This document shows positions 1 through 8,325 of a stretch of DNA of 64,000 bases, one piece after another. A model generated the notes under the pieces. It was not told where the DNA came from. It worked only from the letters and a program-made list of their open reading frames with translations, and ran no database searches. Made by a program: the position numbers and the translations under genes. Position 1 is the stretch's first letter. Each line of letters starts with the position of its first letter. Origin of the DNA: CAJQPP01 sp963793465 (GTDB lineage Bacteria; Planctomycetota; Planctomycetia; Pirellulales; Pirellulaceae); NCBI GenBank assembly GCA_963793465.1, contig CAWCAJ010000005.1, positions 1 through 64,000 of the forward strand. The letters run 5' to 3'.

Positions 1-507
1 CCGCCGGCCCTGTCATTTCGCGAAGCACGCGACAACCTGAACAGCAACGCCGTGGCCACCCGGCCCTAACATTCGGGCATGCCGAGTCAACCTGAGCGGC
101 ACGGCCTAGCCGCCGGCCCTGTCATTCTCGCAGCACGCGACAACCTAAACAGCAACGCAGTGGCCACCCGGCCCTAACATTCGGGCATGCCGAGTCAACC
201 TGAGCGGCACGGCGCTATCCGCCGGCCTTGTCATTTCTCGCAGCACGCGACAACCTGAACAGCAACGCAGTGGCCACCCGGCCCTAACATTCGGGCATGC
301 CGAGTCAACCTGAGCGGCACGGCGTCAGCCGCCGGCCCTGTCATTCTCGCAGCACGCGACAACCTAAACAGCAACGCAGTGGCCACCCGGCCCTAACATT
401 CGGGCATGCCGAGTCAACCTGAGCGGCACGGCGCTAGCCGCCGGCCTTGTCATTTCTCGCAGCACGCGACAACCTGAACAGCAACGCCGTGGCCACCCGG
501 CCCTATA
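1..507. repeat. 109-bp tandem repeat array, about 4.6 copies
   Basis: Near-identical units start at 1, 110, 219, 329 and 438, giving a period of 109-110 bp. Each unit opens with CCGCCGGCC, carries the core ACGCGACAACCT, then GTGGCCACCCGGCCCTA, and ends with GAGCGGCACGGC. The last unit is cut short about 9 bp before the start codon of the transposase at 516. The array starts at the window edge and probably extends upstream. Units are too long and too uniform for a CRISPR (no variable spacers). Position beside a REP-associated transposase suggests the array is linked to that gene. Confidence 0.9.
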
Positions 508-515
508 ATTCAAGA

Positions 516-992
516 ATGGACGATTCAATCACCCTGTTTATCACCTGGACCACGTACGGCGCGTGGTTTCCGGGCGACAGCCGTGGCTGGCGGAAATGGA
601 AATCCGGCGAACAACCCCCCAGGCCTCTTCTGGAAGCCTGGTGTCGGGAACGCATGAAAGAAGACCCCGTTCTGTTGACCACCAACCACCGCAAGAAGGT
701 CGAACAAGTTTGTCGGCAACACGCCGAAATTCGTGGCTGGCAATTACATGCCCTGAGTGTTCGTTCCAATCATGTTCACATGGCGGTCACTGCGGAAGCC
801 GCACCTCAAACTGTAAGAGACCAGTTTAAGGCCAATGCCACACGAGTGTTGCGACAGCCACCTGACGCCCTCGCCAACGAAAAAGTCTGGACCCGCGGAG
901 GTGATATCGAAATCCTGGATGACGCCGAAGCGTTGGAAAAGGTCGTGACGTATATCATGGAAGCGCAGGACCGTATGCAGCGTGGAAAATGA
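516..992 (+). CDS. REP-associated tyrosine (Y1/HUH, IS200-like) transposase
   Basis: A 158-aa protein of the Y1 transposase superfamily, single-strand DNA nickases that act through an HUH metal site and one tyrosine. The HUH motif is visible as SNHVHMAV about residue 85. The likely catalytic tyrosine is in VVTYIMEAQ near the C-terminus. The N-terminal ITLFITWTTYGAWF is typical of the family. The length matches REP-associated transposases (RAYTs). The frame stays open upstream to 447, but that part is repeat-array sequence, so ATG 516 is preferred. A perfect TATAAT lies at 504-509, only 7 nt before the ATG, so if used the transcript would be nearly leaderless. The gene sits alone between two different tandem arrays with no partner orf and no IS ends recognised. 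This fits a domesticated RAYT rather than a full insertion sequence. Confidence 0.85.
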   Translation: MDDSITLFITWTTYGAWFPGDSRGWRKWKSGEQPPRPLLEAWCRERMKEDPVLLTTNHRKKVEQVCRQHAEIRGWQLHALSVRSNHVHMAVTAEAAPQTVRDQFKANATRVLRQPPDALANEKVWTRGGDIEILDDAEALEKVVTYIMEAQDRMQRGK

Positions 993-1017
993 GTTCATAG
1001 AATGTTCGGAAGGCCGT

Positions 1018-1672
1018 CGTTTCGTGAGCCGCCAGGCGCTAGCCGCGGGCTCGTCAGCGTTTGCCGCATGTTTGGCGTTGGCTACCGCGTGTTGTGTGCC
1101 CCGCCGGCGGCTAGCGCCGTCCCGCTCACAAGTTTTTGCCGCTGCGTTTTCGTGATGTTCACCGGTGAAGGCACGGCAAGGAATCTGGGATGGACCCGTT
1201 TCGTGAGCCGCCAGGCGCTAGCCGCGGGCTCTTCTGCGTTTTCCGCACGTTTGGCGTTGGCTACTGAGTGTCGTGTGTGCCCCGCCGGCGGCTAGCGCCG
1301 TCCTGCTCACAAGTTTTTGCCGAGGCGTTTTCGTGATGTTCACCGGTGAAGGCGCGGCAAGGAATCTGGGATGGACCCGTTTCGTGAGCCGCCAGGCGCT
1401 AGCCGCGGGCTCTTCTGCGTGTTCCGCACGTTTGGCGTTGGCTACCGAGTGTCGTGTGTTCCCCGGCGGCGGCTAGCGCCGTCCCGCTCACAAGTTTTTG
1501 CCGCTGCGTTTTGTGATGTTCACCGGTGAAGGCGCGGCAAGGAATCTGGGATGGACCCGTTTCGTGAGCCGCCAGGCGCTAGCCGCGGGCTCTTCTGCGT
1601 TTTCCGAACGTTTGGCGTTGGCTACCGAGTGTCGTGTGTGCCCCGGCGGCGGCTAGCGCCGTCCCGCTCACA
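1018..1672. repeat. 180-bp tandem palindromic repeat array, 4 copies
   Basis: Units begin at TTCGTGAGCCGCCAGG at 1021, 1200, 1381 and 1561 (period 179-181 bp). Inside each unit, GTGAGCCGCCAGGCGCTAGC is answered about 100 bp later by GGCTAGCGCCGTCCCGCTCA, an imperfect inverted copy, so each unit can fold as a long hairpin. Short open frames across the array (for example 1002-1295 and 1273-1476) only translate the repeats and are not genes. Confidence 0.9.
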
Positions 1673-2138
1673 CCGACCCTGCTTCCTGCCAGCGGCTGAC
1701 TGCGATGTCTAAATTGAAAAAACAGCGGGTCGGCACGATTTTCCTCCGAACCCGAAGCGGTTTAACACGCATCTTGGTGATAGCCGTGCGCGGGGCTGCC
1801 AGATTGGCGGGGCCCCTGGAAACCGGGTTTCCAATGGATCGGTGTTCCTGTTTGCGCCGCCCGGACGATCCGCACTATGGGTGAACGACCACCAGAACCA
1901 TGAGGTAACATCGCCGATTTGCGGGGCAAAACAACTGGAACTTGGGGGTGGAGTTGCGTTGGCCAGGATTTGGTAATATGACCGCCGTCGCATTCTTCCT
2001 GAAAGCGGAGTTGGGTGATAGGTTAGGCGTTTCCAAACGAAACGCGAGCCTTGCTTCGAACCGAAAAAATAGTCGTGATGGGGAACGCCAAGCCTGTTTC
2101 TTATATGATCGGGAAATCGAACATCCCACCCAAAACCC
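1673..2138. other. Non-coding stretch between repeat array and tRNA
   Basis: About 465 bases without a convincing gene. Open frames on both strands (1709-1993 and 1875-2129 minus, 1942-2148 plus) show no recognisable protein character. The promoter of the tRNA gene should lie in its last part, but I could not pick clear boxes. Confidence 0.5.
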
Positions 2139-2212
2139 GCCCCGGTAGCTCAGCTGGATAGAGCAACTGACTTCTAATCAGTAGGTCGCAGGTTCGAATC
2201 CTGCCCGGGGTG
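2139..2212 (+). tRNA. tRNA-Arg (anticodon TCT)
   Basis: A full cloverleaf can be drawn. The acceptor stem is GCCCCGG (2139-2145) with CCGGGGT (2205-2211) and discriminator G. The D-arm lies around GCTCAGCTGGATAGAGC. The anticodon stem ACTGA/TCAGT encloses loop CTTCTAA, giving anticodon TCT. The T-arm is GCAGG-TTCGAAT-CCTGC (2188-2204). CCA is not encoded. A decayed IS3 element starts just downstream, consistent with tRNA genes being insertion hot spots. Confidence 0.95.
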
Positions 2213-2225
2213 CCTTTTCACCATT

Positions 2226-2245
2226 CTGACGCAATTTGGCGTCAG
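2226..2245 (+). terminator. Short hairpin downstream of tRNA-Arg
   Basis: CTGACGC (2226-2232) and GCGTCAG (2239-2245) form a 7-bp stem with a 6-nt loop, 13 nt past the tRNA end. No U-tract follows, so this may be an RNA processing or weak termination signal rather than a classical intrinsic terminator. Confidence 0.35.
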
Positions 2246-2312
2246 GGGTTAACACATCGGGACCGTCACCGTTTTTCGGGTCGGTCCCCTGATGTCGCCG
2301 TTGGTGATCGTG

Positions 2313-3363
2313 TTAATCCAGGTGCGAATCGAGCCCTTGATAACAATCGGATCCGCTGTTGTATTGCTTGAGATAGACCTCTTCATATTCCACAGTTCTC
2401 CAATGTCGTTCTATCATCACATTGTCAATCGCGCGGCCTTTGCCATCCATGCTGATCGCCACATCCTGTGACTTCAACAGGCCGGTAAATTAACGACTGG
2501 TAAACTGCGATCCCTGATCGGTGTTGAAGATTTCCGGACGGCCGTGGCTCAACGCCGACTCCAGCGTGTCAACGCAAAAATCTGCGTCCAGGCTGTTCGA
2601 CAACCTCCAGGAAATCACATAAACGGCTAAACCAATCCATCACGGCCACTAAAAACAAAAATCCAAATTGCATCGGAATGTAAGTGATGTCGCTGCACCA
2701 AACCTGATCTGGTCGCACGATCTCCAAGTTCCTCAACAAGTAGGGATAGACTGGCTGGCCGGGCGTGGCAATCGTCGTTCGACGCTTGGGAGCTACGCCC
2801 GCAATCCTTATTTTCCTCATTAAACGCTGGATTCTTTTACGGTTGACGCGATACCCTTCATCATTCAAAAAATCCACCATTTGTCGCGAGCCGCGATTGG
2901 GACGTCGCAAATGTTCTTCATCCATCAACCGTATCAAATATAGATTCTCAGCGGTTTCGGGAGCTGGATCGTAATACACGTTGCTGCGGTGCAAGCCCAA
3001 CAACCGGCACTGCTGGCGAATGTTCAAATCAGGATTGTCAAAGTCAATCCAGCCTCGCGCTTCATTCACCGTTCTGGGGCACTTTTTTTTGAGCCACTCC
3101 TGTTGGACATTCAACCGTCCAATCTGCTCATGCAAGTCAGCGGTCTGGGGCTCATCTGAGGAGGGTTTGGCAACGCACTTGCCGTTTTCAAAAACTGTTT
3201 CTGCACCATCCAACAACTGCTTTTTCCAAAGGTTGATTTGAGTCGGATGAAGTTTGTGTTTTTGAACCAATTCACTGATCGTCCGAAGACCTTGAATTGA
3301 CTCTAAGGCTACTATCGCCTTAAAAGTAGGACTGAAGTTGCGTCGTTTCCGTGACTTACTGGC
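2313..3363 (-). pseudogene. IS3-family transposase, decayed (OrfA plus OrfB)
   Basis: Reading from 3363 downward gives an OrfA-type helix-turn-helix region (RRNFSPTFKAIVALE...ELVQKHKLHPTQI) that runs in one frame into an OrfB-type rve integrase. There the first DDE aspartate is in QVWCSDITYIPM. About position 2625 a single-base frameshift occurs. The true frame continues as SNSLDADFCVDTLESALSHG and IFNTDQGSQFTSR (second D), meets an in-frame TAA near 2490, then continues to MIERHWRTVEYEEVY (catalytic E). The start codon is lost (TAA at 3364-3366), and the C-terminal rest of the integrase is missing beyond 2313. The element is therefore inactive. The 3431-3456 sequence before the VOC gene may be one IS end. 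Confidence 0.85.
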
Positions 3364-3485
3364 TTACTGAAAAAACGGGTTCAAATCGGTTATCGTTTGA
3401 CCGATCAAAACGCTCTTTTCTATCTAAGCCGGTGGTCCGATAATTGGGGTCCACTTCACAACCCTCCCACAGAATTATTGATTCA

Positions 3486-3869
3486 ATGACCTCAAAATTC
3501 TTTCGAGCCGCGCCTTATGCCGATGAGGCGATGAACCTTCCGGTTCGAGATATCGACGCGGCGATCCCGTTTTACGAATCAAAGATGGGTTTTCGAGTAG
3601 CGTCGCGATCGGATGACGGTTGTCGCCGAGCGGTACTAGAGCGAGACTCGATCCAAATTGGACTGGTAGAAAACGGCGGTGATCCTTCTCAAGAAGGCTG
3701 TTTCTTTGAAGTCGACGATGTCGAGGCCGCTGTGGCTGAACTTCGGTCGTATGATTCAAGTTTCAATGCGGATCTTAAAACCCAAAAACATGGCGACACA
3801 GTGTATCGGTTGTTCTTCGTCGTCGCACCCGACGGTTTGTGCTACTGCATTGGCGAAGCCCAGGAGTGA
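3486..3869 (+). CDS. VOC (glyoxalase/bleomycin resistance/dioxygenase) family protein
   Basis: A 127-aa single-domain vicinal-oxygen-chelate protein. The N-terminal half reads MNLPVRDIDAAIPFYESKMG, the classic beta-alpha start of the fold in which the first strand leads into the helix with FYE. The second half ends with VVAPDGLCYCIGE, the usual DPDG...-like closing strand. The usual second-half metal ligands are not obvious, so it may bind a ligand rather than catalyse. ATG 3486 is preferred to the longer frame from 3444 because the extra residues lie in the adjacent IS remnant. It stands alone between the IS remnant and a convergent operon. The substrate cannot be told from sequence. Confidence 0.75.
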   Translation: MTSKFFRAAPYADEAMNLPVRDIDAAIPFYESKMGFRVASRSDDGCRRAVLERDSIQIGLVENGGDPSQEGCFFEVDDVEAAVAELRSYDSSFNADLKTQKHGDTVYRLFFVVAPDGLCYCIGEAQE

Positions 3870-4141
3870 AGTTTGGCATCGCCTCAAGCCCTTTGACCTC
3901 CAGCAATACTTCAATTTGAACGTCGCTTAACGGAGGTAAGCGCACATAGAACCTTCCTCGTGCGTTTACTAACGTAGAAAGTAGCCTCGAAGGCGGACAA
4001 ACAACGCAAACGGAGATTGTCCGCGTCTGCTCTATTGGTTTCTACGATAATGCGAGTGCCCATGTCGATCCAGAATTCGCATCAATAGAGTGACCTTGGC
4101 GATCTTGCAGTGACCAGTGTCTTGAATAGTCGAGGCAGGGT

Positions 4142-4885
4142 TCAAGCATTTGCCGCGATTTTTTCGACTTTGAGCATCAGGCCGTCTTCCATTTCATAGA
4201 TTGTATCGAAAACATCCAGGGCACGGTGGTCGTGCGTCACCACGATCACACCCGTTCCATGTTCACGAGCGACGCCAGCGAACAGCTCCATGACCTGACG
4301 CCCGCGCTGACTGTCGAGCGCCGCAGTCGGCTCGTCCGCCAGTATGACACTCGGTTGGTTTGCCAGTGCGCGAGCGACGGCGACGCGTTGTTGTTGACCG
4401 CCGGATAACATGGATGGTCGGTTACCCGCGCGATCGCTAACCCCCAGTTCGTCCAGCAACTGCATGGCTCGGCGACGCGCGGCAGACGGTGAAGCACCGT
4501 TCAATTCGATGGCAATCTGCACATTTTCTACAGCGGTCAAAAACGGAATCAGATTGGATTTTTGAAAGACAAAACCGATATGCTTCCGCCGAAACGAACG
4601 TAAGTTGGCCAGTGCGGTTTCACCGTCAAGGACTTGTTGGTTGCGAATGAAAACCTGTCCCGATGTGGGTGGGTTAACCAGCCCAACTGCAGTCAGAAAT
4701 GTCGATTTTCCTGAACCGCTCGGGCCCAGCAATGCTACGACTTCGCCGCGATGGACTTGCATTGAGGCATCTCGCATGGCGACTACTTCCGTATTGCCGC
4801 TGCCATAAATCTTGGTCAAGTTGTGCGTCTCAATCGCCAGATCAGCCCCGGTTGCATCGAAAGTGGATTGGTTAGGAGTATTCAT
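4142..4885 (-). CDS. ABC transporter ATP-binding protein (DevA/LolD/MacB type)
   Basis: A 247-aa ATPase of the macrolide-exporter/lipoprotein-release group. It drives a tripartite exporter with the permease and adaptor encoded just upstream. Walker A is GPSGSGKST at about residues 54-62, the Q-loop region is VFQKSNLIPFLT, the signature is LSGGQQQRVAVARAL and Walker B is VILADEPTAALD, followed by the H-loop IVVTHD. The length is normal. It is the last gene of the 8164 to 4142 operon, and its start overlaps the permease stop by 4 bp. The order adaptor-permease-ATPase is that of the cyanobacterial DevBCA exporter. Confidence 0.92.
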   Translation of the reverse strand: MNTPNQSTFDATGADLAIETHNLTKIYGSGNTEVVAMRDASMQVHRGEVVALLGPSGSGKSTFLTAVGLVNPPTSGQVFIRNQQVLDGETALANLRSFRRKHIGFVFQKSNLIPFLTAVENVQIAIELNGASPSAARRRAMQLLDELGVSDRAGNRPSMLSGGQQQRVAVARALANQPSVILADEPTAALDSQRGRQVMELFAGVAREHGTGVIVVTHDHRALDVFDTIYEMEDGLMLKVEKIAANA

Positions 4886-6093
4886 GAAAGCGCCTCATTG
4901 GGTGAGACTTTCATAGCCTTCCAGATACCTAGCAAGCTTGATCCGATCGAGATCGCCAGCACGATTCCGCCAAGTTGCCACAGATCCGGTTGGGTGAGAA
5001 TGACGCGACGGGGAAACATAGGGAACAGTTGTTGTCCGATCAACCAGGCAATTCCGAATCCGCCGATTCCCAGCACCAATGCCTGTTGAAGAATCAAACC
5101 GAGAATCGTCGTGTTCGGCGCACCGATCAGTTTCAACAAGGCGATCGAGTGAATTTTGTCGAGAGTCAGCGTATACAAAATCAAGGCCATGATGATCGCC
5201 GCGATCACGGTTAACAAAACACGAAACAATCCAATTTGACGACGGACTTTTTCCACCGAACCTTTAAGCAGCAACTCCCGTTGACCGGTTTTGGTGTAAA
5301 CGGAAACGTCGCCCCAGCCCTCGATGGTTTGAACGACTTGCTGGAGGTCGTATCCGGGGTCGATCGAAACCATCACCGCGCTGACTTGCGGTCGCGCGAT
5401 CGGCGGCAATTCAGCAGCCGGTTTTTGAGCGTTGTCCAGCACCGACGGTTGCTGCGTCCCGATACTGCTCCGCTGGCCACGTGATAACCTCGATGCCCGC
5501 TCCAGCCGTACTGCTTCGCCAGGCGTATCCAACTGAATCGCCAGTGCATCGGAAGCCGTAAAGAAACCAATGCCGTCGCCACTGGAGCTGATCAAACTGC
5601 TGGTTGTGCCGACGACTGTGTAGACGTCTTTGCCAATTTCAATTTGCTCGCCGATCGCCAGCCCCAACGATACATCGGCGATCATCTCAAAATGGTTTTG
5701 TCCTAAGTGCCTGCCAGCGGTCAAAGGAATCCACTCGCCTTTGTCGGTCGGCCAGCTCAACCCCATTACGGCAATTCGCAGCGGCTTTCCATTTCGCTCT
5801 CGCTGTATGGTGTGATAGACAAATTCGCGAGCCGCATTGACTCCTGGAACTGCGTACGCCCGGTGCACGAGGTTTTGCGGAACGCGCGAGACTTCAGCGA
5901 ACGGCCCCCGCGTGTCACGTTGGACGATCCACAAATCAGCTCCGACGCGATCGACCAGCAGCGTCGCGTCTTCGATGATGCCCCTGTAAATTCCGCCCAT
6001 TCCCATGACGACCATCAGCAACATACCAACACCAACGGTTGTCAACGCGAACCGACCAAGGTTGTGACGAATGTCTTTGGAAGCAAGGTTCAT
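4882..6093 (-). CDS. ABC transporter permease, FtsX/DevC type
   Basis: A 403-aa permease of the MacB/DevC family. One N-terminal membrane helix (about residues 15-38) is followed by a large periplasmic domain of about 240 residues (MacB core-like). Three C-terminal helices lie in the FtsX domain (LFRVLLTVIAAIIMALILYT; ILQQALVLGIGGFGIAWLI; LGGIVLAISIGSSLLGIW), ending KVSPNEALS, the normal FtsX tail. It overlaps both neighbours by 4 bp, so translation is coupled. A region rich in Arg/Ser/Gln within the periplasmic domain (about 195-235) looks low in conservation. The exported substrate is unknown. Confidence 0.92.
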   Translation of the reverse strand: MNLASKDIRHNLGRFALTTVGVGMLLMVVMGMGGIYRGIIEDATLLVDRVGADLWIVQRDTRGPFAEVSRVPQNLVHRAYAVPGVNAAREFVYHTIQRERNGKPLRIAVMGLSWPTDKGEWIPLTAGRHLGQNHFEMIADVSLGLAIGEQIEIGKDVYTVVGTTSSLISSSGDGIGFFTASDALAIQLDTPGEAVRLERASRLSRGQRSSIGTQQPSVLDNAQKPAAELPPIARPQVSAVMVSIDPGYDLQQVVQTIEGWGDVSVYTKTGQRELLLKGSVEKVRRQIGLFRVLLTVIAAIIMALILYTLTLDKIHSIALLKLIGAPNTTILGLILQQALVLGIGGFGIAWLIGQQLFPMFPRRVILTQPDLWQLGGIVLAISIGSSLLGIWKAMKVSPNEALS

Positions 6094-7259
6094 TGAATCG
6101 TGACCTTTCGTCCGTCACGAAGCGTCTGGTTTTCCTTGACAGGAGTCACGACCAAATCGCCTGATTCCAGGCCGCTGACAACTTCGACAAGTCTCCGATT
6201 GCGAAGTCCAATTTCGATCGGTTGCCATACCGCGACTCCGGCGTCGTTGATGAAGACGCCAATTTTCCCATCGCGTGTCACGATCAAGTTCGCTGGCAAA
6301 AGAATGGCGGCTGTTTTGCGGGCGACTTCGATGAAGGCTTCTGCTCGTTGACCGACCGCCCAGTTTTCCGGCAGCTTTTTAACATCAACATCGACGACAA
6401 ATTCGCGCGTTTCGCGATCCGTTTCCTTTCCAAGTCGGAAAACGTTGCCTTCAAAATCTTGTTCGGACTCCGATCGAAAGATAATGCGAGCTGGTTGTCC
6501 GACTGCGAGCCGAGACATTTCCGTTTCGTCGACCCACGCGCTGATCCAGAGTTGTTCCATTGAGATCAACTGAAGGATTGCACTTCCGGGAACGACGACA
6601 TCACCCGGTTCGCGAGTGCGAGTGACGATCAGCCCATCGAATGGCGCTACAACGCGGCTGTCGGCAAGTCTTGAGTTGTGATAATCGAACGTCTTTTGTG
6701 AGGCGATCAGTTGCTTGTTGGCTTCTGCGATCGCTGCGTCAGCGCGAGAGATGCCAGTGGTGGCAACCGACAATGCTTCCGCAGCTTTATCCAACTCGTC
6801 CTGGCTGACGGCTCTTTCCCGAACCAGTTTTTCCAGTCGTACGTGACTCTTCTTGGCTTGTGTGTAGGTTGCAACTGCCGTCTCCTTATCCGTTTCGATC
6901 CGGTTGATGGCGGCCTGCGCTGCTGCCAGATTCGCCTCCGCAATGGCAACTTGCTGCTCAAACTCTTCGTCGTCCAGCGTGACGAGTAATTCACCTTTCG
7001 AAACCCGTTGTCCCTGGTCGACTTCGATCGTTTCAATTCTTCCCGATATCTTGGGACTGATACTGGATTGGAATCTTGCCTCCAAAGTTCCGGTTCCCAT
7101 CACTTCGGCGACGATAAAACCAGGGGCGACTTCATGTTGGGTTACTAAAACAGGAGAAAACCGGATGAAGTAGATGACGCCGCCAACGATCGCAGCGACA
7201 ACTGCCAGTTGCAGAATCCGCCAGAGAATCCGCCGCGGTGATTGCCAGAATTTCTTCAT
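6090..7259 (-). CDS. HlyD/DevB-family periplasmic adaptor (membrane fusion protein)
   Basis: A 389-aa adaptor linking the inner-membrane ABC exporter to an outer-membrane channel. It has a single N-terminal membrane anchor (about residues 10-30). A barrel-sandwich half-motif follows (GRIETIEVDQGQRVSKGELL), then a long coiled-coil hairpin (about 95-190, rich in Ala/Glu/Lys), the second lipoyl half (DSRVVAPFDGLIVTRTREPG) and beta-barrel domains (LWISAWVDETEMSRLAVGQP). No outer-membrane channel gene is present nearby, so a TolC-like protein encoded elsewhere is expected. The gene overlaps the permease by 4 bp and follows the RIC-like gene by 32 bp. Confidence 0.92.
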   Translation of the reverse strand: MKKFWQSPRRILWRILQLAVVAAIVGGVIYFIRFSPVLVTQHEVAPGFIVAEVMGTGTLEARFQSSISPKISGRIETIEVDQGQRVSKGELLVTLDDEEFEQQVAIAEANLAAAQAAINRIETDKETAVATYTQAKKSHVRLEKLVRERAVSQDELDKAAEALSVATTGISRADAAIAEANKQLIASQKTFDYHNSRLADSRVVAPFDGLIVTRTREPGDVVVPGSAILQLISMEQLWISAWVDETEMSRLAVGQPARIIFRSESEQDFEGNVFRLGKETDRETREFVVDVDVKKLPENWAVGQRAEAFIEVARKTAAILLPANLIVTRDGKIGVFINDAGVAVWQPIEIGLRNRRLVEVVSGLESGDLVVTPVKENQTLRDGRKVTIQ

Positions 7260-7291
7260 TGGTGGGTGGACTCGGTTCCGAAACGTGATTG

Positions 7292-8164
7292 TTATTCGCG
7301 ATCTACCAGCGCAGAAACACGCGGTAGCAGGATGTTGTTCTCAAGATGCACGTGTTGCAACATGTCTTTTTCTAGCGACTCCAGACCGGTTAACATCTCG
7401 CGATATTTTGCACAGGCGTCTTCCGGAACAGTGAAACCCTTTGTCAGTTCACGCAAGCGATTCAACTGCGCGCCTAATTCATCGTGGTCGGATCGCAAGG
7501 CAACCAATTGCGATTCGATTCCATCGGGAGGGTTTCCGCCAGCGAGCTTTCGAAGCGCCGGGAACACGGTCGTTTCTTCTTCATCCAGATGCGGCAAAAC
7601 AGCACCATTGATTTTTGTCAGCGTTTCTGAAACTTCAGCGAGTTCCGGGTGCGAATCGCCGTGTACTCGAAGGACGGTTTGCGTCGTCGCCAAAAGCAAC
7701 GGCAATTCTCGACGTAACCAAGCGTGATGCGTGGTGACGATATGATCCATCAATTCAGACAGTGGCTCCTCTGTCCAATCGCGTTCCGGCGAGGTCGATG
7801 AAGTTGCGTTGACAACATGCAAAGCACTCAGTAATTGGTTGGTGTCAATTCCTTTGTTGAGGGCCGCTTTCTTTAGTTGAACCTGACCCCCGCAACAGTA
7901 GTCGATTCCAACCAGCTCGAAGATCCTTCCGGTCGCCGGTCGAGCCGCGACGATTTCACCGACAGTTGTGTCGGCCGTCCAGGTGTCGGAACGAGTGCTG
8001 TTTTCCGCTTTGTCGTTGTTGCTGATTCCAGCTCGTTTTTGCGTAGTGTCGTCATTCGATTGAGCTTCCTGACCGAAGGCCGCATGTTGGCTGCATCCGG
8101 CAATAGTCAGAGACAATATGGTCATTAACACTGACTTTATAAAGCTATTGATCGCGTTTCTCAT
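7292..8164 (-). CDS. RIC/ScdA-like di-iron (iron-sulfur cluster repair) protein with lipoprotein signal
   Basis: A 290-aa protein. The N-terminus has a basic start, a hydrophobic stretch and the lipobox LTIAGC (Cys about 24), then a Ser/Asp/Asn-rich linker. A DUF542 domain follows (about 64-110; GRIFELVGIDYCCGG, the conserved Cys-Cys motif), then a hemerythrin domain (about 130-285) with ligands visible in VTTHHAW, HLDEEETTVFP, SDHDELG and QHVHLENNILLP. Family members (ScdA, YtfE, DnrN) repair nitrosatively or oxidatively damaged iron centres in the cytoplasm. An exported lipoprotein form is unusual, so its client would be envelope proteins or free NO/O2. It is the first gene of an operon with an ABC exporter. 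ATG 8164 gives a good signal peptide. Confidence 0.85.
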   Translation of the reverse strand: MRNAINSFIKSVLMTILSLTIAGCSQHAAFGQEAQSNDDTTQKRAGISNNDKAENSTRSDTWTADTTVGEIVAARPATGRIFELVGIDYCCGGQVQLKKAALNKGIDTNQLLSALHVVNATSSTSPERDWTEEPLSELMDHIVTTHHAWLRRELPLLLATTQTVLRVHGDSHPELAEVSETLTKINGAVLPHLDEEETTVFPALRKLAGGNPPDGIESQLVALRSDHDELGAQLNRLRELTKGFTVPEDACAKYREMLTGLESLEKDMLQHVHLENNILLPRVSALVDRE

Positions 8165-8325
8165 TGGTTTCCCTCATTTTGATGTGGCTTGACTTGTTGT
8201 TCATATCTTGTCTTGCGGAGCACCTTTATCGCACTTCACGCAGTTGAGTTTAAAGCCTCGCATGGCTTGGCGACCCTTTTTCGCTTGGATCCACTCACGA
8301 GTCGAAGGAAGTGTCCCATAAATTG

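Noticed and set aside
1..1672. CRISPR array
   Set aside because: Units are 109 and 180 bp with no variable spacers and no cas genes nearby.
2569..3270. Intact IS3 transposase
   Set aside because: The frame covers only part of OrfA/OrfB; the start codon is missing, there is a frameshift near 2625 and a stop near 2490.
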